64,000 nucleotides of DNA from Cyanoderma ruficeps (Eukaryota; Chordata; Aves; Passeriformes; Timaliidae): positions 11,345,472 to 11,409,471 of the forward strand of contig VZDJ01004378.1 of the NCBI GenBank assembly GCA_008694505.1, written 5' to 3'. Position 1 is the first letter of the stretch. Every line of letters begins with the position of its first letter. Below, in pieces: positions 50,361-63,208 of this stretch. The notes under the pieces were generated by a model that searched no databases, was not told the origin of the DNA, and worked only from the letters and a program-made list of their open reading frames with translations. The position numbers and the translations under genes were made by a program.

Positions 50361-53300
50361 GGGCTTAACCAAGAGTGTGGGCATCCCTTTAGCTTCCTTT
50401 AGTGCTCTACATATGTGTGAAATTAACAGGGATTTGTGTGAGAGAATTGGGCTCTTGCAAATGGGAATGGAAATAAATAACTTTAAGTAAATTTTGGCCA
50501 AAGGTAAAATAACACAACAGAGCTCAGAAAATCCTGCTTAGAGATCATTTGTTTGTTTTCTTGCCTAAAAATTAAAGAAGATGCAATGGGTCCTTTAGAG
50601 AATTCTTTCCTAAATGTAGCTTTAAAATTACCTTACCTGAATTGAAAGTGGTCTGTACCTTCACAGTGGGCTAGCTCCTACCTGACTGACAGTGGATAAG
50701 CTGTGTGACAGTGAATAAGCTGCAGGGGTGGGAAAATAAAGATGACTAAGCCTTCATGATCAGCTCAATCTTCAGTATAGGTCAGAGAAGCCTGTTCTGA
50801 TCCTGCTTAGTGGATCACCAGGGCACAGAAGTGATACATGTTTTTAGTCTTGAAATTGAACTGAGTGTGGGGATGCATTCTATTCGAGGAGAGGCAGAAA
50901 GCCATCACCCTTGTGGTATTTAGAGGCCTCTAGAAAATTTACGTGTCTAGATAAATAATTTAGCTTCCTAGGTAAAATAATTTAGAGATTTACCTGGAGT
51001 AAAACCATCTGCTCCTGTCTGATAAGGTCACACACATTTGCCTCATCAATTTGGACAGTGCATTTGTTTTGAAGAGGCACACAAAAATTTTTGTTTAGAA
51101 CCAGCCACATTTAATGTAAGACTTAATTAATTACTTAAAATTTTTAAATGGGAGCACTTGTATTGAGTAATGTTTTGAATGTTAGTTTTCAAGTAAACTG
51201 AACTGCCATGCAACATTGCAGTTGTGCAAAAAGGAAGTTGGTTAAAAATAGCTGTAGCACTGTATCTGTAAATAAAAACCATGTGTTTACCACCTCCATG
51301 TCCAGCATGACTGTGCCAGTTCAACCACATCGTTTCAATGCCAGATGGCTCATGCAAGCACATGCCTGTGCTGAATGAGGACTAGAGTCCCGGAGGTAAA
51401 GGAATCCCACACATGAGGGTGGGAATTGCACTGCGAGAAATTGAGAGGAATGATTTGTGCAGGGAAGGTGCCACTGGGAGAGCCGAGATCGGCACTGTCA
51501 GGGAATAAAGACAGTCACACAGAGGTGGGGAAGGCAGCACTCACCTACCATAGACAAGGTTTGACTTGGAAAAGGATGACTAGAGCTCAGGTCTAGTGGT
51601 TTACTGTCTGTTCCTAAGGTAGATCCTCCATGTGCCTGAGGCCTTACAAATCTTTGGGATGTAAAATTCTCTGTTGAGGTGGCTCAGTGTCTCACAAAAC
51701 AAGACTAGGCTTTGTCCAGCATCAATAGCCACCACACTATTCTCCCTCTCTACAACAAGAGCTAATAGTCATTTCTTGCTTCACAGCGCTTTAAGTAATT
51801 GAATTTTTTTAGCAGATGTTCACATGCTAGCATCAAGAATGTTCACACACATGTAGAAACATATGCAGATAGAATTGTGTTCATTACAGTGTTTGGATAA
51901 TATGCTCTTTTGATGGGAAAACTATTTGACTTCAGTTTTATTTTCATGTTTCCTTCTCTCATTGCTCACTGTTCAGGACATGCCAAAGCCACCACATTGT
52001 TTAAAATACTGAAGTGTTGCATGTCATATCTAATGATCTAGTTGATGATCTAACACATAGACAATTAAAAAACCCCACTGTACACGTTTGTGTTAAGGAG
52101 ATAGATATTGGAAACACCATCGTTTCCATTTTTTGTTTTGTCTGAACTGAATGTATTCCACCTCCTGCTTCCTCTTTAAACACCAAAGGGAAAAACCACA
52201 CCTCATTGTGTACCTCAAAAGTCCCAATACCAGAGAGTAAGGGAAGTTAGCTTCTGGTCAAAAGCAGCTTAAAAGATTTATGTCATCAAATACATAAAGA
52301 GGGATCTTGGGGCAAGAAAATGATGGGTTGTAGGAAATTGTTGGTTGTAAGAAAGTGTTAACACATTTATTATAGCTCTGGGGAAAGGTGTGTTTTACAT
52401 TCTTATCAGACCAGCTGTTAAACTGCAAAGGCACTAAATTTTGCAACTGATTTTGAGGATCCAGACAGAGTCACATGATTGACACTCAATACTGAGTTGA
52501 TCAGATATATTTTTTAACTATCAAAGCCTTGTTACTTTAGACACAAAACTGAGGAGTGTGGTCATTATGGCCTACATACAACAGTGGAATTTCAGCTTGT
52601 ATTAATTTTATTGTCAAAGATACAGCTGTTGTAGGAAATATTTTGAATTTTTAGCACCATCTGGTGTGCTGAAAGAAGAAGAATTGCTTTAAACTTGGCA
52701 TAAATCCATTTTCTAAGTGGGTAATATTGGTGCTTTGAGAAAGGAGCTGTCAGAGCAGGAGATGAGAGGAGTTGTTTATTGGGGCTGTTTTCATTGCTCT
52801 ATTGCACTACAAACCCTACCCCACCTCAATTAAAATAAACATGTTTATGACTCTTACAGGGTCCTCAGAATGACTTGTCATTGCTAAATACATTTGCATT
52901 ATCAAGCCTTTTTTTTCCAAGGTACAGCATTTAGCTATCTTGGGAAATGACAAACATGGGGACTGCTGCAGGGCAGCAAATGGAGAAAGTTGAGACCTTG
53001 CACTGAGGCAGTTTTAGCAGCTTCCCCATGAGATGAATTTGATGGCCCCTCTGTAGTGCCTGTACCTCCATTCGCCTCTACACACTGTCAAGGCAAGCAA
53101 AAAATCTTACCTCTTTCACCTGCTTTTGTTGTGCAGATAACTGACAGTGAGATTTACCTTTGCCATATATAGTTCTATCAGAGAGAAATAACTGAGCATC
53201 TGTAGGAATGTTGGATGTGTGTCTCTGTGTAACGTCTCCTGCCCAGAGAAATCTCCAGTGGGAATGACTTGGCTCAGAGGAGCAGCAGCTCTGATGCAAT

Positions 53301-53792
53301 AGCACATTTCCACATGGGAGCCCTGAACTCTTCATTCACAGACTCTCCAGGGTAACTATGAACATTAAGACAATGTTATAACCACAGAAACTGAAGGCAA
53401 CAGAAGTTAAGCAATTTGTTCCAGGGCAAAAAAAAAAAATAGATGAAAACCCCCATGTGCAAATATTTTCATACAGTCTTCAAAAGTTCCTTTGAGCAAA
53501 ACACAGATCTCAGTTTCCAGGTGATTAAATCTCTAGAGTGGACATTATAAGTGTCAGTTCAGTAAGGGAGATTTGGCAGCTGCAGGCTGTCAATGTTGCA
53601 TAAATTCTACAGAGTTTTGGGGAGAGTTGCTATAAACTCATGGAGATCAGGAACCATGTGTGTGTATGCTGCAGCTCCACTGTGGGCTGCGTGTCTGTCT
53701 GTCCCAGGGGATGCTCAGAAGCCATGTCACCCAGAGCAGGGGGAGTTACTGAGATCTGTCTGCTTCTCTGTAAAAAAAAAACCAAACCAAAC
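50361..53792. other. Unique AT-rich non-coding DNA
   Basis: No gene is recognised. It contains a 19-bp two-copy duplication at 50687-50724 and a weak MIR-like patch near 53386-53430. Open frames are short (85 codons or fewer). Confidence 0.55.
50687..50724. repeat. 19-bp tandem duplication, two copies
   Basis: TGACAGTGGATAAGCTGTG is followed directly by TGACAGTGAATAAGCTGCA, with three differences between the copies. It is a small local duplication. Confidence 0.9.
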
Positions 53793-53916
53793 NNNNNNNN
53801 NNNNNNNNNNNNNNNNNNNNNNNNNNNNNNNNNNNNNNNNNNNNNNNNNNNNNNNNNNNNNNNNNNNNNNNNNNNNNNNNNNNNNNNNNNNNNNNNNNNN
53901 NNNNNNNNNNNNNNNN
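53793..53916. other. Assembly gap (124 Ns)
   Basis: An unresolved gap. It is preceded by an A10 run with an AACCAAACCAAAC stretch and followed by a T15 run. The frames that cross it are artefacts. The true length and content are unknown; the complementary flanks suggest a low-complexity or foldback sequence that stopped the assembly. Confidence 0.98.
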
Positions 53917-53931
53917 TTTTTTTTTTTTTTT

Positions 53932-56900
53932 GCAGAAATACTACTAGAACCTGTTAGCATCATCTCTTGGTATTCCACAAGGAATTCTTTGTGCAGACAA
54001 CTGGTTTCCTGAGACCAGACTTAACATCCTGCCTCTCTGTGGGATACCTTCTCCTTCACCAATACTGGGCTGTAATTTAACTTTATTGAGTCTACAGTTT
54101 AGAGGAGCTTCAACACTTAATGGTAAGCATATATTTTATTTTCACTTCTATTCCACTCCTTTACAAAGCCATACCTTGGAAACACATCCTTTTCACAAAA
54201 ATTGCTACAGTGGGGGCAGAGATGTTTTGAATACCACTTCTAATAAGCATTAGAACTGGATGCTCTTTCTCTCAACATTCATTAATTTAAAGACTACCCA
54301 ATTGTGAGCTCTATCACCACACCACAGAGTGGAAATCAAGCCCCCAAAAAGAGGGCTGAGGCTCATCATAATTATCTCTCCTTGGAAAAATACTTGGTCT
54401 TGCTCTGGCATTTTGTAGCAGCAGGAGACCATTTTGTGATGATATGCCCTTCCACCAGCATTATCACTTAATTCCCTTTTTTTTGAAGGTTTTTATAGGG
54501 ATTGGGTGCAGCTGTTTTCCATCAGTCTCTTCTTATTAGAATTTCTAAGAATCCTGATTAATTTAAAGCCTGTTTCAACTGCTGCTTAAGGAGATTGAAC
54601 ATTTTGGCCTGCTTTCACAATAGCATTTAAAATATGGCGTGCAGTATTACAAATTTCCTTTTGGTTTTTTTGTGCAAATATATTAATAAACGTATTGCTA
54701 GTGGAGACATTTGTCTTATTCTGAGGGGCTTATTTTTTTCTTTTTTTCTTTCCCATCTTTTAATTTCTTAAAATGTGTCTAATTTGTAAAAAAANAAAAA
54801 AAAAAAAAAAAAAGTGGGGGAATAAATCTAAGCTCTGAGAGGACTGTTATATACCTAATGCTGGAGGTCGAGTAAAGCTGAAAAGCAGATCAGTCACAGT
54901 AACTTGCAGAACCTTCCATGGTTCTTCTCCGGCTGGTTGACTGAATTTTCAGGGGTTTTACCTGAAAAAATTCTTAGGGGAAAGGGTTTCTCCTTCAGTA
55001 GATAGTAATTTAGCTATCCTGTGAAGAATTTAAATACCATTTTTGTGTTACTTCCCTGCCAAAGATATTTTGATCTCTCCCCACTTGAAAACTGTTGTGG
55101 TTCTCTTTGTTGCTGCAGCTGAAACCAAGCCTGGGGAATTGTGTCTCAGGGCTACCATCTCCCAGGACTTGAACTTGAGCAGGTTGACAGTGTTCTGAAA
55201 ACCTCCTTCTGTTATTGAAGCAAAAGGAGATGAGCACGGCACAGTGAGAGAGGTTGCCAGAGAGCCATGAGGGTGGGAGGGCCCAGCTGCATTGAGCCAC
55301 TGCTCCCAGGGAAGGCTGGGGAAGGCTGTGCTGCATCTGCACTTGTGCTGCATTTTCAAACATTTACTGCTAGACTCCAGGCAAACCAGAGGGTGTCTTT
55401 GTGACACCAAGAACACAGCTTCAGTGTTAGGGGGTTGAAAGAGCAGAGGATGGTGCCTTGAAGACCAGAAGGGCTGTGGCTGAGTGAAAATGTCAAAGAA
55501 AAATCTTAGCAAGTGCTGAAGAGAAGATCTTAGAAAGCTAGTTGCCTGGAAGCAGGGACCTAAATCCTAAAAGATGCCTGTCTGAGGGTTATAAGCGTTT
55601 CTCAAATGTCTTTGTCTTAAATGGCAAGTAACTGTCCTTAAAAAAAAAAAAACCCAAACAAATAAATAAAATATATTGTTATTATGTTGATTTCCTGTAG
55701 GTAATTTTAGGGGTAAGGAAAGTAATTTCCCTATGGAATCTAGACTTCTGGTTTGGTTCTGTTTTGGTTTCTTAACCTCATGCCTTAGATATGTTTCAGC
55801 AGATGTAAATTCTCTTCTCCAGAAATCCTCCTGATGGCTTTGCATGGCCTGACCTTGTTCTCCCTTGAAGTCTTTGATGCATTCTCCCCAGACCTTAAGA
55901 AGATGGTTTTTAAGCTATTAGGCTCTTGAACTGAGTAAATTCTCCCTGAACTGAGGAGCAAGTTCACTGTTAGAATGCCTGGAAAAAAATCATTCACAAA
56001 CGTATTTCCAATGCTGGGTTTTTTGTAATAAACTGTATTTCTACAATTATTTACTGTGGTTTCAAGGCAATGGGATTTTACAGCAATGACAATGAAATTA
56101 GTACCCAACTGTTAGATAAAATGGAGAAATAGCCTAATTATTAATTAGATGACATGATAGAGTCTGTATGCCTCAACTCAGTTGTCTTCTACTGTAAAAA
56201 TGCTGTATATTGCATAATCCTTCTACCATTTTATTGGGGGGAAAGGGTGAATTAAGGATAGAACAGTTTTCTTCTTAGATTACTGTGAAGGCTATACACA
56301 AACACCAAGATTCTTGTTTTAAATACTGTTTATGGTTTCCCTGAGTGATTCATATGTTTAGTAATTTCTTAGTTTTATGCAGGGTATCTAATCAGTCCCA
56401 CATAGCAAATGTGTTATATGGAGAATACAAATTGTCTCCAAAATAGGAACAGGACCATGGGACTTGAGGTTCTGTATCCTTTTAGGACACATTTGGGGTT
56501 TCTAACTTTCAGTAATATAATTTCAGCCTGACTTTTCTCCCCTAATAGGAGTCTATCTCTTTTTTAAAGTGAATGCCCCAAATGTCTCAGTGGTACTACA
56601 ATGCTTTCATTTTCTCATTGGATTGCTCTCCCATTTTCACACTCCTATGGAAGTTCCCCTAATAGTCACAGAAATGTGTAATACTCAATTTAACAATACA
56701 TTTCCAAACCCATCTTGTTAAAATAGGTCAGAAATTTACTAAATCAAGCCTGATATTTTTCCCTTTTCAAAAGGGAAAATGTGACCCTTGAGGATGTTAA
56801 CACATTTGTAGCTAGGAGTTTCCAGGGAAAAATCTGCAGTAGGGCTTTATTTTCAACATTGAAGAAGTTCATTGAAAAATCCACTCCCATATGGCCAATA

Positions 56901-59680
56901 AGAAAATTCAGAACTATAATGTTATCACATCTATGCTGTACAATATTTCCTTATCTAACCCAATTTCACCCTCAGGGCAGTGATTTGATTCAGGTGTCTG
57001 AAGTGACCAGTGAAACTCACTTGCCTAGAAAATCCCAGTCTTGGTTTTCATGGGCAATCTACAAAGTGGTAGTGGGGAACGGGTGATTTTTGGAAGTCAC
57101 AATTCAGGTTTCCTTGTGAAGCAGATACACAAGTACAATTCAGAAACTGATGTCCATAAACACGTACCTACCCCAGACAGTTGCCTGATTTTGATTTCAC
57201 TTATTTTGTTGTAACAACAGAAGTTCTTCATTTTTACAGCAGAGTAAAAGTGTTGAAGAGCTTGGTGCAATGATGAGACCAATGGGAGAAGCCTACAAGA
57301 TGCACAAGAGACACAAGCATGGCTCAATTTACTGGTTCAAAATGAAGAGACCCTAATGGTGAGTGAAGGCCAGAGGAGGGAAATTCACTGAGCAAGGCAG
57401 AGCTTTTGATTGACTGATACTTCACTTAACTGAGCAAATGAATGTAGTCTTTAATAAAACAGTTATGTTTCTGATAATACCACTCTCTAGTAATTTAGTT
57501 AAACTGTGTTAGTTGGAAGCTAATACACAGTTACTTGATTCCACAGTTTGCAGCAGGGATATGGTTCAGCTCCAGGTGGGTGCTGATGGAGTGATACAGG
57601 CAGCAAAAGGGGCTGGTGGGGGCACAGCAAACACTGTGAGGTTTGTACTTGCTGTCGTAACCCACTCTTTGCTCCTTACAGCCTTTGGCAGCCAAAGTTA
57701 TTAGACCATATTTATAATGCATAGTAAACTTTATTTGTCTATCTAGGTAGCTTTGGATTTTCTGCTGCTAAAAACAAAGAGGGACCATAGATGCAGGGCT
57801 AAGTTACTAACAGGATGTTTATTCTCCCTCCATCTTGTTTTACTTTGCTATCAAAACATATTTTGTTTCTGCTAATGTAGAAAATTAAGCTGTAGAAATC
57901 TAAAGCCATTTACCCTGAATGAAACCATTCACATGCAGCTTGAATATACTATAACTTACATAAATTGACTTCACACCTTTAGCTGATTGATTTATTTAAC
58001 TTTCCCTAGTGACCCTGTGTAGGCAATGCAAAATGTTTAATTAGTAAAATGAGGACTGCCCTGCAAGCTGTATCTCTTACAGCTTCTCTCAGCTCCATCC
58101 TGCACTTTTTCATTACTGTGCAGATGTAAATTCTTGCAAGGGGCCTGAGGCCAGCTTTAGCTCACGGCTTGGACAACAATTTGGACCCAGCTTTTTTCTC
58201 ACTGACATAGGATCTTGCTTCCAGCCCTGTTCCTGCAACACTCTGTTCTCCCACCCAAGCAGATTTATGGGGTCAGGGCTTCTGGTGTGGAGCACCAGGG
58301 TGTCCTCCTACAACACCCATCCACCCCTATTTTTTTTCTTTCCCTTTCTAACAAATTTTTCTGCTTCTTTATGGTGTTTTGTGAATTTGGTATTTTTCCT
58401 GGAACCTTTTCCAACAAGGACTCTCTCAAATACATTTCCTACCAACACAGCCCTGATGTAGGAAATCTATGAGTGCCCCCTCTCGTCTGCTTTCCAGTAA
58501 AACAGCTCTGACATCTTTTCCATGGAGGGAGAGGAGAGCACAATAATTCGGCTTAATCAGTCCATTTGCATTTCTGTGCATACTGAAATGCAATAAAATA
58601 GAGAGGTTCACAACATGATAAATGTGGATGCCTGCACATACTTGCAGACTGAAAGGTTGGACTGTCCCTTTTCAGTGTGAAGGAGATTCAAAAGGCATGT
58701 GTAATATTAGTTTTTCTGCCTACTCCACATTCCTCAGCTTTTTCTCTGCAGACAGAGAAATGCTTTTGGTATTGCTTTGATCAGAAAGATCACAGATGAT
58801 AAAATATTCCCTTTTTTCTCAGCCCTGCTTGAACCTTGGGATTCACTTTTCCTTGAAACAGGATCTTCAAAATGGATACACCATGATATGAATAAGTCTG
58901 ATTTCCCAGCTAGTCAGACCCATAAATATTAACATTCTTACAGCCCCTCTAGAATAGTATAGGGGAAAAAAAAATCTATCCTTTTGAAATGTCCTAGGTG
59001 ATGAGAAGTGGCAAATGGAGGCTACACCGAGAACTAGCAGGAGAATGGATCCCCTGTGGTTACTATAGCTGGGCTGTCATCTTCAGAGCCAAGTCTGCAG
59101 AGCAGAGCTCTGTCAGAGCACTGTGCTGCAGGTTGTCTCTGGACAGAGAAGCCTGTGGGGTAGGACCCACTGGGAGGTGGATTCGTGCAATCTGCATGCT
59201 TGAGAACGGTTTCTGGATGGGAAATGATCAGCTCCTTGCAGTTAGATGAATATGGAGAATATGGAGGGCTTGAAAACAAAAATCCTAATCTGAGGGTTTA
59301 GATATATTTCCCCTGAAAACCCCTGAAATGTTGTTTTTAATCATTAAATGAAAGTCTACAACACAGCCTGAATTTTGTTCTCTCTTTGCTCTGTTTTCAT
59401 TCTCCTGCACAGCTTTTGGTTTGCTGGCTGGAAAGTGACCCCTGGAGACAAAGTTAATCTTATTTCAGGAACTGTGCCCACAAAACTGGGAGATGGCTGG
59501 GCTGTTGAGTTCTGGATAATATTACATTTTTTAAAAAATGCAATGCAGCACTGAAGTCTGTGTGAAGGCAGTGCTTGGGAGCAGGCCACACTGACAGTGA
59601 CAGGGAATAGAGGCTCTGATTTACCCAGGTAACACGCAAGTCCAACGCTCTGTTTTCCTGCTAGCATATCTAGATGTCAG
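53932..59680. other. Unique AT-rich non-coding DNA
   Basis: No gene or transposon is recognised. An A-run with an embedded N lies at 54788-54813 and an A-rich AAATAAATAAA tract near 55639-55672. The 154-codon minus-strand frame at 55048-55512 has no recognised domain, and a second, 117-codon frame overlaps it on the same strand, so neither is convincing. Confidence 0.5.
54788..54813. repeat. Poly-A run with one N
   Basis: Twenty-five A residues with an N at 54795. No AATAAA is found within about 30 bp upstream, so it is not clearly the tail of a retroposed transcript. Confidence 0.95.
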
Positions 59681-60120
59681 GACTTTATCTTTACCATCTA
59701 ATCAATATGGTGCTGTGGCTGGCCTAATTAGCTCCAGTTCTTTAATTAGACCAGCCTGGATGCTATGCTGATGTGGCCAGGCTGCACTGGGACTTCAGCA
59801 AGTGTCTGTGCACACCTTTGCACCGCACAGACCTGTCAGCTTGATGGGATTTGAGAGGCTACCCTGCACTGTGAGGGATGTGGACTGTGCACTCGTGGTG
59901 TTTGTTTGTCCTTGCTGAACCCCCAGACTCGGTCTAACTGAGCAGCTTGTGTGCCTTGTTCGTGCTGGAGTTTTCTCCTGAGGAAGTGAATGATCCTGTA
60001 ACAACTGGCACGACCAAAACATATTTCAGGGCTTTGCCTTAATAATCTCCAAATAATTGACTCTTCAGTCACAGTTTCTGTCTCCTGGGTGGATTCCACT
60101 GAGGAGAGAGTTCATGTCTT
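59681..60120. promoter_or_regulatory. Candidate conserved non-coding element with TAATTA inverted repeat
   Basis: Two 14-bp arms, 59717-59730 (GGCTGGCCTAATTA) and 59743-59756 (TAATTAGACCAGCC), form an inverted repeat with one mismatch around a 12-bp loop. Each arm includes TAATTA, the classic homeodomain core. The following 350 bases are non-repetitive, carry several CpGs (GCACCGCAC, ACTCGTGG, ACTCGGTC, TTCGTGC) and further AT-rich homeobox-like sites (CTTAATAATC, AAATAATTGA). The motifs are visible; an enhancer role is inference. Confidence 0.25.
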
Positions 60121-61140
60121 GCTCTTATTACAATTGAGTTAGAAATCAGTCATCTGTGAAAGGTGAGTCTACCAGAAATGGGGTTTGATGAGTTCCAGAG
60201 GTTTGAGAGAGGACGCCTCTCCTGGGCCCACAGGATGGGCTGACACCGGCCTCCACCTTGCCCAAGTCACCCAGTGAGGTGATTTCACTTGTCTCCAGTC
60301 TAGTCCAGTTTTTTTTTCAAGCCCTTCAATGCTAACTTTTTTTGTTGTTGTTTTCTTTACAGCTTTGTGATATTTACACTTTTCTAGGATACTCTTTCCA
60401 GATGAGACTGCACTGTATTGCCTCAGATCTCTGCCAAAAAGAATTACAGATGTTTCAAAGGAAATGTGCAGAAACCATGTGGCTGAAACAGAATAAATTA
60501 TGCTTAAAATGAAGGAAATGTCCTAATAAGTGAGAAATGCACCAATTTCTCTGAGAGCTTTTTTTCCTGCCTCTACCACCTGTGTTTATTTTTGTTTTTT
60601 TACTCTACTGTGTGGTACAGCAGATGGTTCTTTCACATGAAAAAGTCTGCAGTAAGGCCAAGGTTGGAGCGGATTTTTAGAATTTCTGAAATTTTCTAAC
60701 TGCAGAGTACTTTACTAAAATTTGCAGATGTGTTTCTTTGTCTGTACAACCAGAAAATATGGTTCTGGAACATCTCTTAGAATTGCAAGCCCTCCCTGAC
60801 AAACTACAGATGGAACACATGACCCAGACATCAAGCAGAGCCCCAAGTATGGGCAGAAGGGTCCCCACCTTCAATCAGTGGAGTGAAATGAGTTCCTGAA
60901 CTCACCTGGATGGCACATCTCGTTGTCTGTCTGCAACAGTCTGTGAGAGATTGAAATATTAAGGGTTATAGTGACTCCAATGATCGACCTCTGCAAAAGC
61001 AGGGGAGATTTGCTGACAATGCGTGAAGTAACAGCCCAAGTGCAGAGGGTGTGAGCACCCACCACTAGAGGCTGCACACTGGAGTTTGAGCCAGATAAGG
61101 AAAGAAGCAGAACCTTCCTGGTGGGATAGTGCTTTTACCA
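60121..61140. other. Unique non-coding DNA
   Basis: Nothing recognised. Open frames are 68 codons or fewer and scattered on both strands. The right edge is set by the proposed target-site copy TTACCA (61135-61140) of the next LTR. Confidence 0.55.
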
Positions 61141-61373
61141 TGCCACTGTTCTCCCTTGCACAACTGGCTCAGAGGTGAAAGCTCTCCTGGGGAAGTAGCG
61201 GGACATTCCCACGTAGACCAAGTCCTCTCTGATGGGCCATAACTGACTTAACTACACTGATGTGAGAGGCAGCTGTCATGTCATGTCTCAAAGACCCCCA
61301 AAGTGCCCCCAGGCTCATTTCTGAGGTCTTCCACCAGAGGAATGCATGTGATACACCATATTGCATCAGATGG

Positions 61374-61380
61374 TATAAAA
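61374..61380 (+). promoter_or_regulatory. LTR TATA box
   Basis: TATAAAA within the LTR, preceded by a GATGG and followed by CTCTCTACCCTGCCC, the arrangement expected at the U3/R border of an LTR promoter. Orientation agrees with the downstream AATAAA. Confidence 0.5.
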
Positions 61381-61711
61381 CTCTCTACCCTGCCCAGGGT
61401 GGGTACCTGGACATTCCATAAACATAGACATATAAACCCATTGAACTCCTGTGTTTTGTGGGCTTTCCCCACTCCTAATGGATCGAGACTGAGACCATCA
61501 CTTCTGCCAACAGAATTTGAAATTGCAGCAATCTCATTGCTAGGTGCACATGTGGTGGTATCTTTGGACTCTTATCTTCTTTTTCTCTTCCTTTCTTTTC
61601 CCTATCCATTTTCTTAGGTGTTATTTTTTATGCTTTTATATCACTGTATTTCTACAGAGAAGAAGCAAAATGGCTAAATACCTCCTTTCCATTTCAACCA
61701 AATCATTCTGA

Positions 61712-61717
61712 AATAAA
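61712..61717 (+). promoter_or_regulatory. LTR polyadenylation signal AATAAA
   Basis: AATAAA is followed about 20 bp later by a T-rich stretch (GTCATTTTTCTCC), as expected for a cleavage region. It lies near the right end of the LTR. Confidence 0.6.
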
Positions 61718-61776
61718 CCTGCTGATCGTTTGGTGTCATTTTTCTCCAATTCACCCCAAAGGATCTATTATTACCA

Positions 61777-63202
61777 GGAACTTCAGTTACCCCTGCTTCA
61801 GGGACGGTTGTAGTACATGCTGTGTTCAGAGAGGAACATTACTCATTTTTGGTCTTCCTGTAGCTGCATCCCAGGAGGAAATACAAACTTGAGTGATGTC
61901 CCATCTCCTTGCTTTCCAATGAGCTTTTCCCTTGCTTAGCAATGCCCATTGCCTGCATATATATGTACTCCAACAGTGTAAAATACTTCTGGTCAGCTAA
62001 TTTTAGATTTTTCCTTTCTTAACTCTACTTGAAAAGCCTGGCCCAAAGTCTCAGAAAACCTGGTTCAATAGAAGATGCCAGATTTTTACACCTTCCTTGC
62101 CAAACCACAGCTACCAATCAAATCTGATGGGACCACCATGTCATTCTGGAGAAAAGGCATTTCCACCCATTTCAATCAGGAAGATACTTCTTAGATTAAA
62201 GTTTATCTGAAGAGGAGGAAGGTATTTTTCTACACATTTCTACTCTCTGCTGGATTTTCTTCTGTGCTTGACCTCTTTAATTTATCATATGCTCATACTA
62301 TCAAAGCTCAGGTTCCCTGAGGAACCACGAGAGTCACAGTAATAACATTCACGAGATGAGGTCATCTGCCCTGTTATGGAAGAAAGCTGTAATTCCACTG
62401 GAATTTCATTGTAATTTAGCATACATTTGTGTCTGCTTATTTGAAAGTTTTTCTGGATAATGAATTGCATCCCTGAGACATTCCATAATAGTTCTTATTT
62501 TTGTAATACTACATCTTCTATGCATTTCTAATACCAAAAAAGTCCATGTCAAGCAAAATGATCAAAACGGACTGTAGTCTTCTCAGTGTAATTTAGCCCA
62601 AATTTGAATTCCTTTCTAGCTATATATTTTAATTATGCAAACTAGGCACTCAAAGTAATTTTGTCATGTTAATAGAAAGGACAACTGATTTTCCCAATGT
62701 GAAAAGATGCAAATCTCCTCAGCCTTTGCTTGGTTCCCAGACTTACTATATTTTGATGCATCTTAGAACTCTGTTGTACCATGTGCATGGAGTCACCTCT
62801 CAGGATCTCACTGTCCTGAGTGTGGGTTGTGTGTCATTTGTTTTTTGTAGTTCATGAGTAAGCTATAGGTTGCACATTGGTTTTTTTGGTAACATGTGAT
62901 CCCTGATTGTCTGGTCTGCGTTTGGGAAGAGGTTGAGCTTTTTCTCCCAGAAGTATTTGAAACCACAGAGTGGAAATGAATCCTGAGCCTGTTCTCAATG
63001 TGCCCCATCCACCCTGTAACACTAAACAGTGTGCCCAGTTAGGGCTCTTATGCTGCTGGGATCTGCATATGCTATCCTGTATCACTTCACACACTGCAGC
63101 TATTGTCTCCCCATGTTCCCCTCAGCAGCCATAATCATGCCTTTCCCAGCTCTGCTATCACAGCCACATGGATTGTTTTCTTTCAGACTCTAATAATAAG
63201 TC
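61777..63202. other. Unique AT-rich non-coding DNA between two LTRs
   Basis: This 1.4-kb stretch separates two LTR-like elements. It has no gag-, pol- or env-like frame and no primer-binding site, so the flanking LTRs are not the two ends of one provirus; they also differ in sequence. No gene is recognised. Confidence 0.6.
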
Positions 63203-63208
63203 AATTAG

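Larger units (their letters stand above)
61141..61770 (+). mobile_element. Solo LTR of an endogenous retrovirus (about 630 bp)
   Basis: The 6-bp direct repeat TTACCA flanks the segment at 61135-61140 and 61771-61776. The element starts TG, as LTRs do, but ends TTA, not CA. Inside is a plausible core promoter TATAAAA (61374-61380) about 340 bp before the polyadenylation signal AATAAA (61712-61717). A pyrimidine-rich block (about 61567-61615) lies between them. The AATAAACCTGCTGATCGTTT and TGGTGTCATTTTTCTCCAAT run resembles, from memory, the R/U5 part of songbird ERV LTRs. No primer-binding site or gag sequence follows. A coincidental 6-bp match is possible, so exact ends are provisional. Confidence 0.62.

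Noticed and set aside
53386..53430. Second MIR-like patch
   Set aside because: Too short and loose to separate from chance.
53593..54012. Open frames crossing the N gap
   Set aside because: Artefacts of unknown bases.
54788..54813. Poly-A run as a retroposon tail
   Set aside because: No polyadenylation signal or target duplication found upstream.
55048..55512. 154-codon open frame on the minus strand
   Set aside because: Overlapped by a second, 117-codon frame on the same strand, and no family signature.
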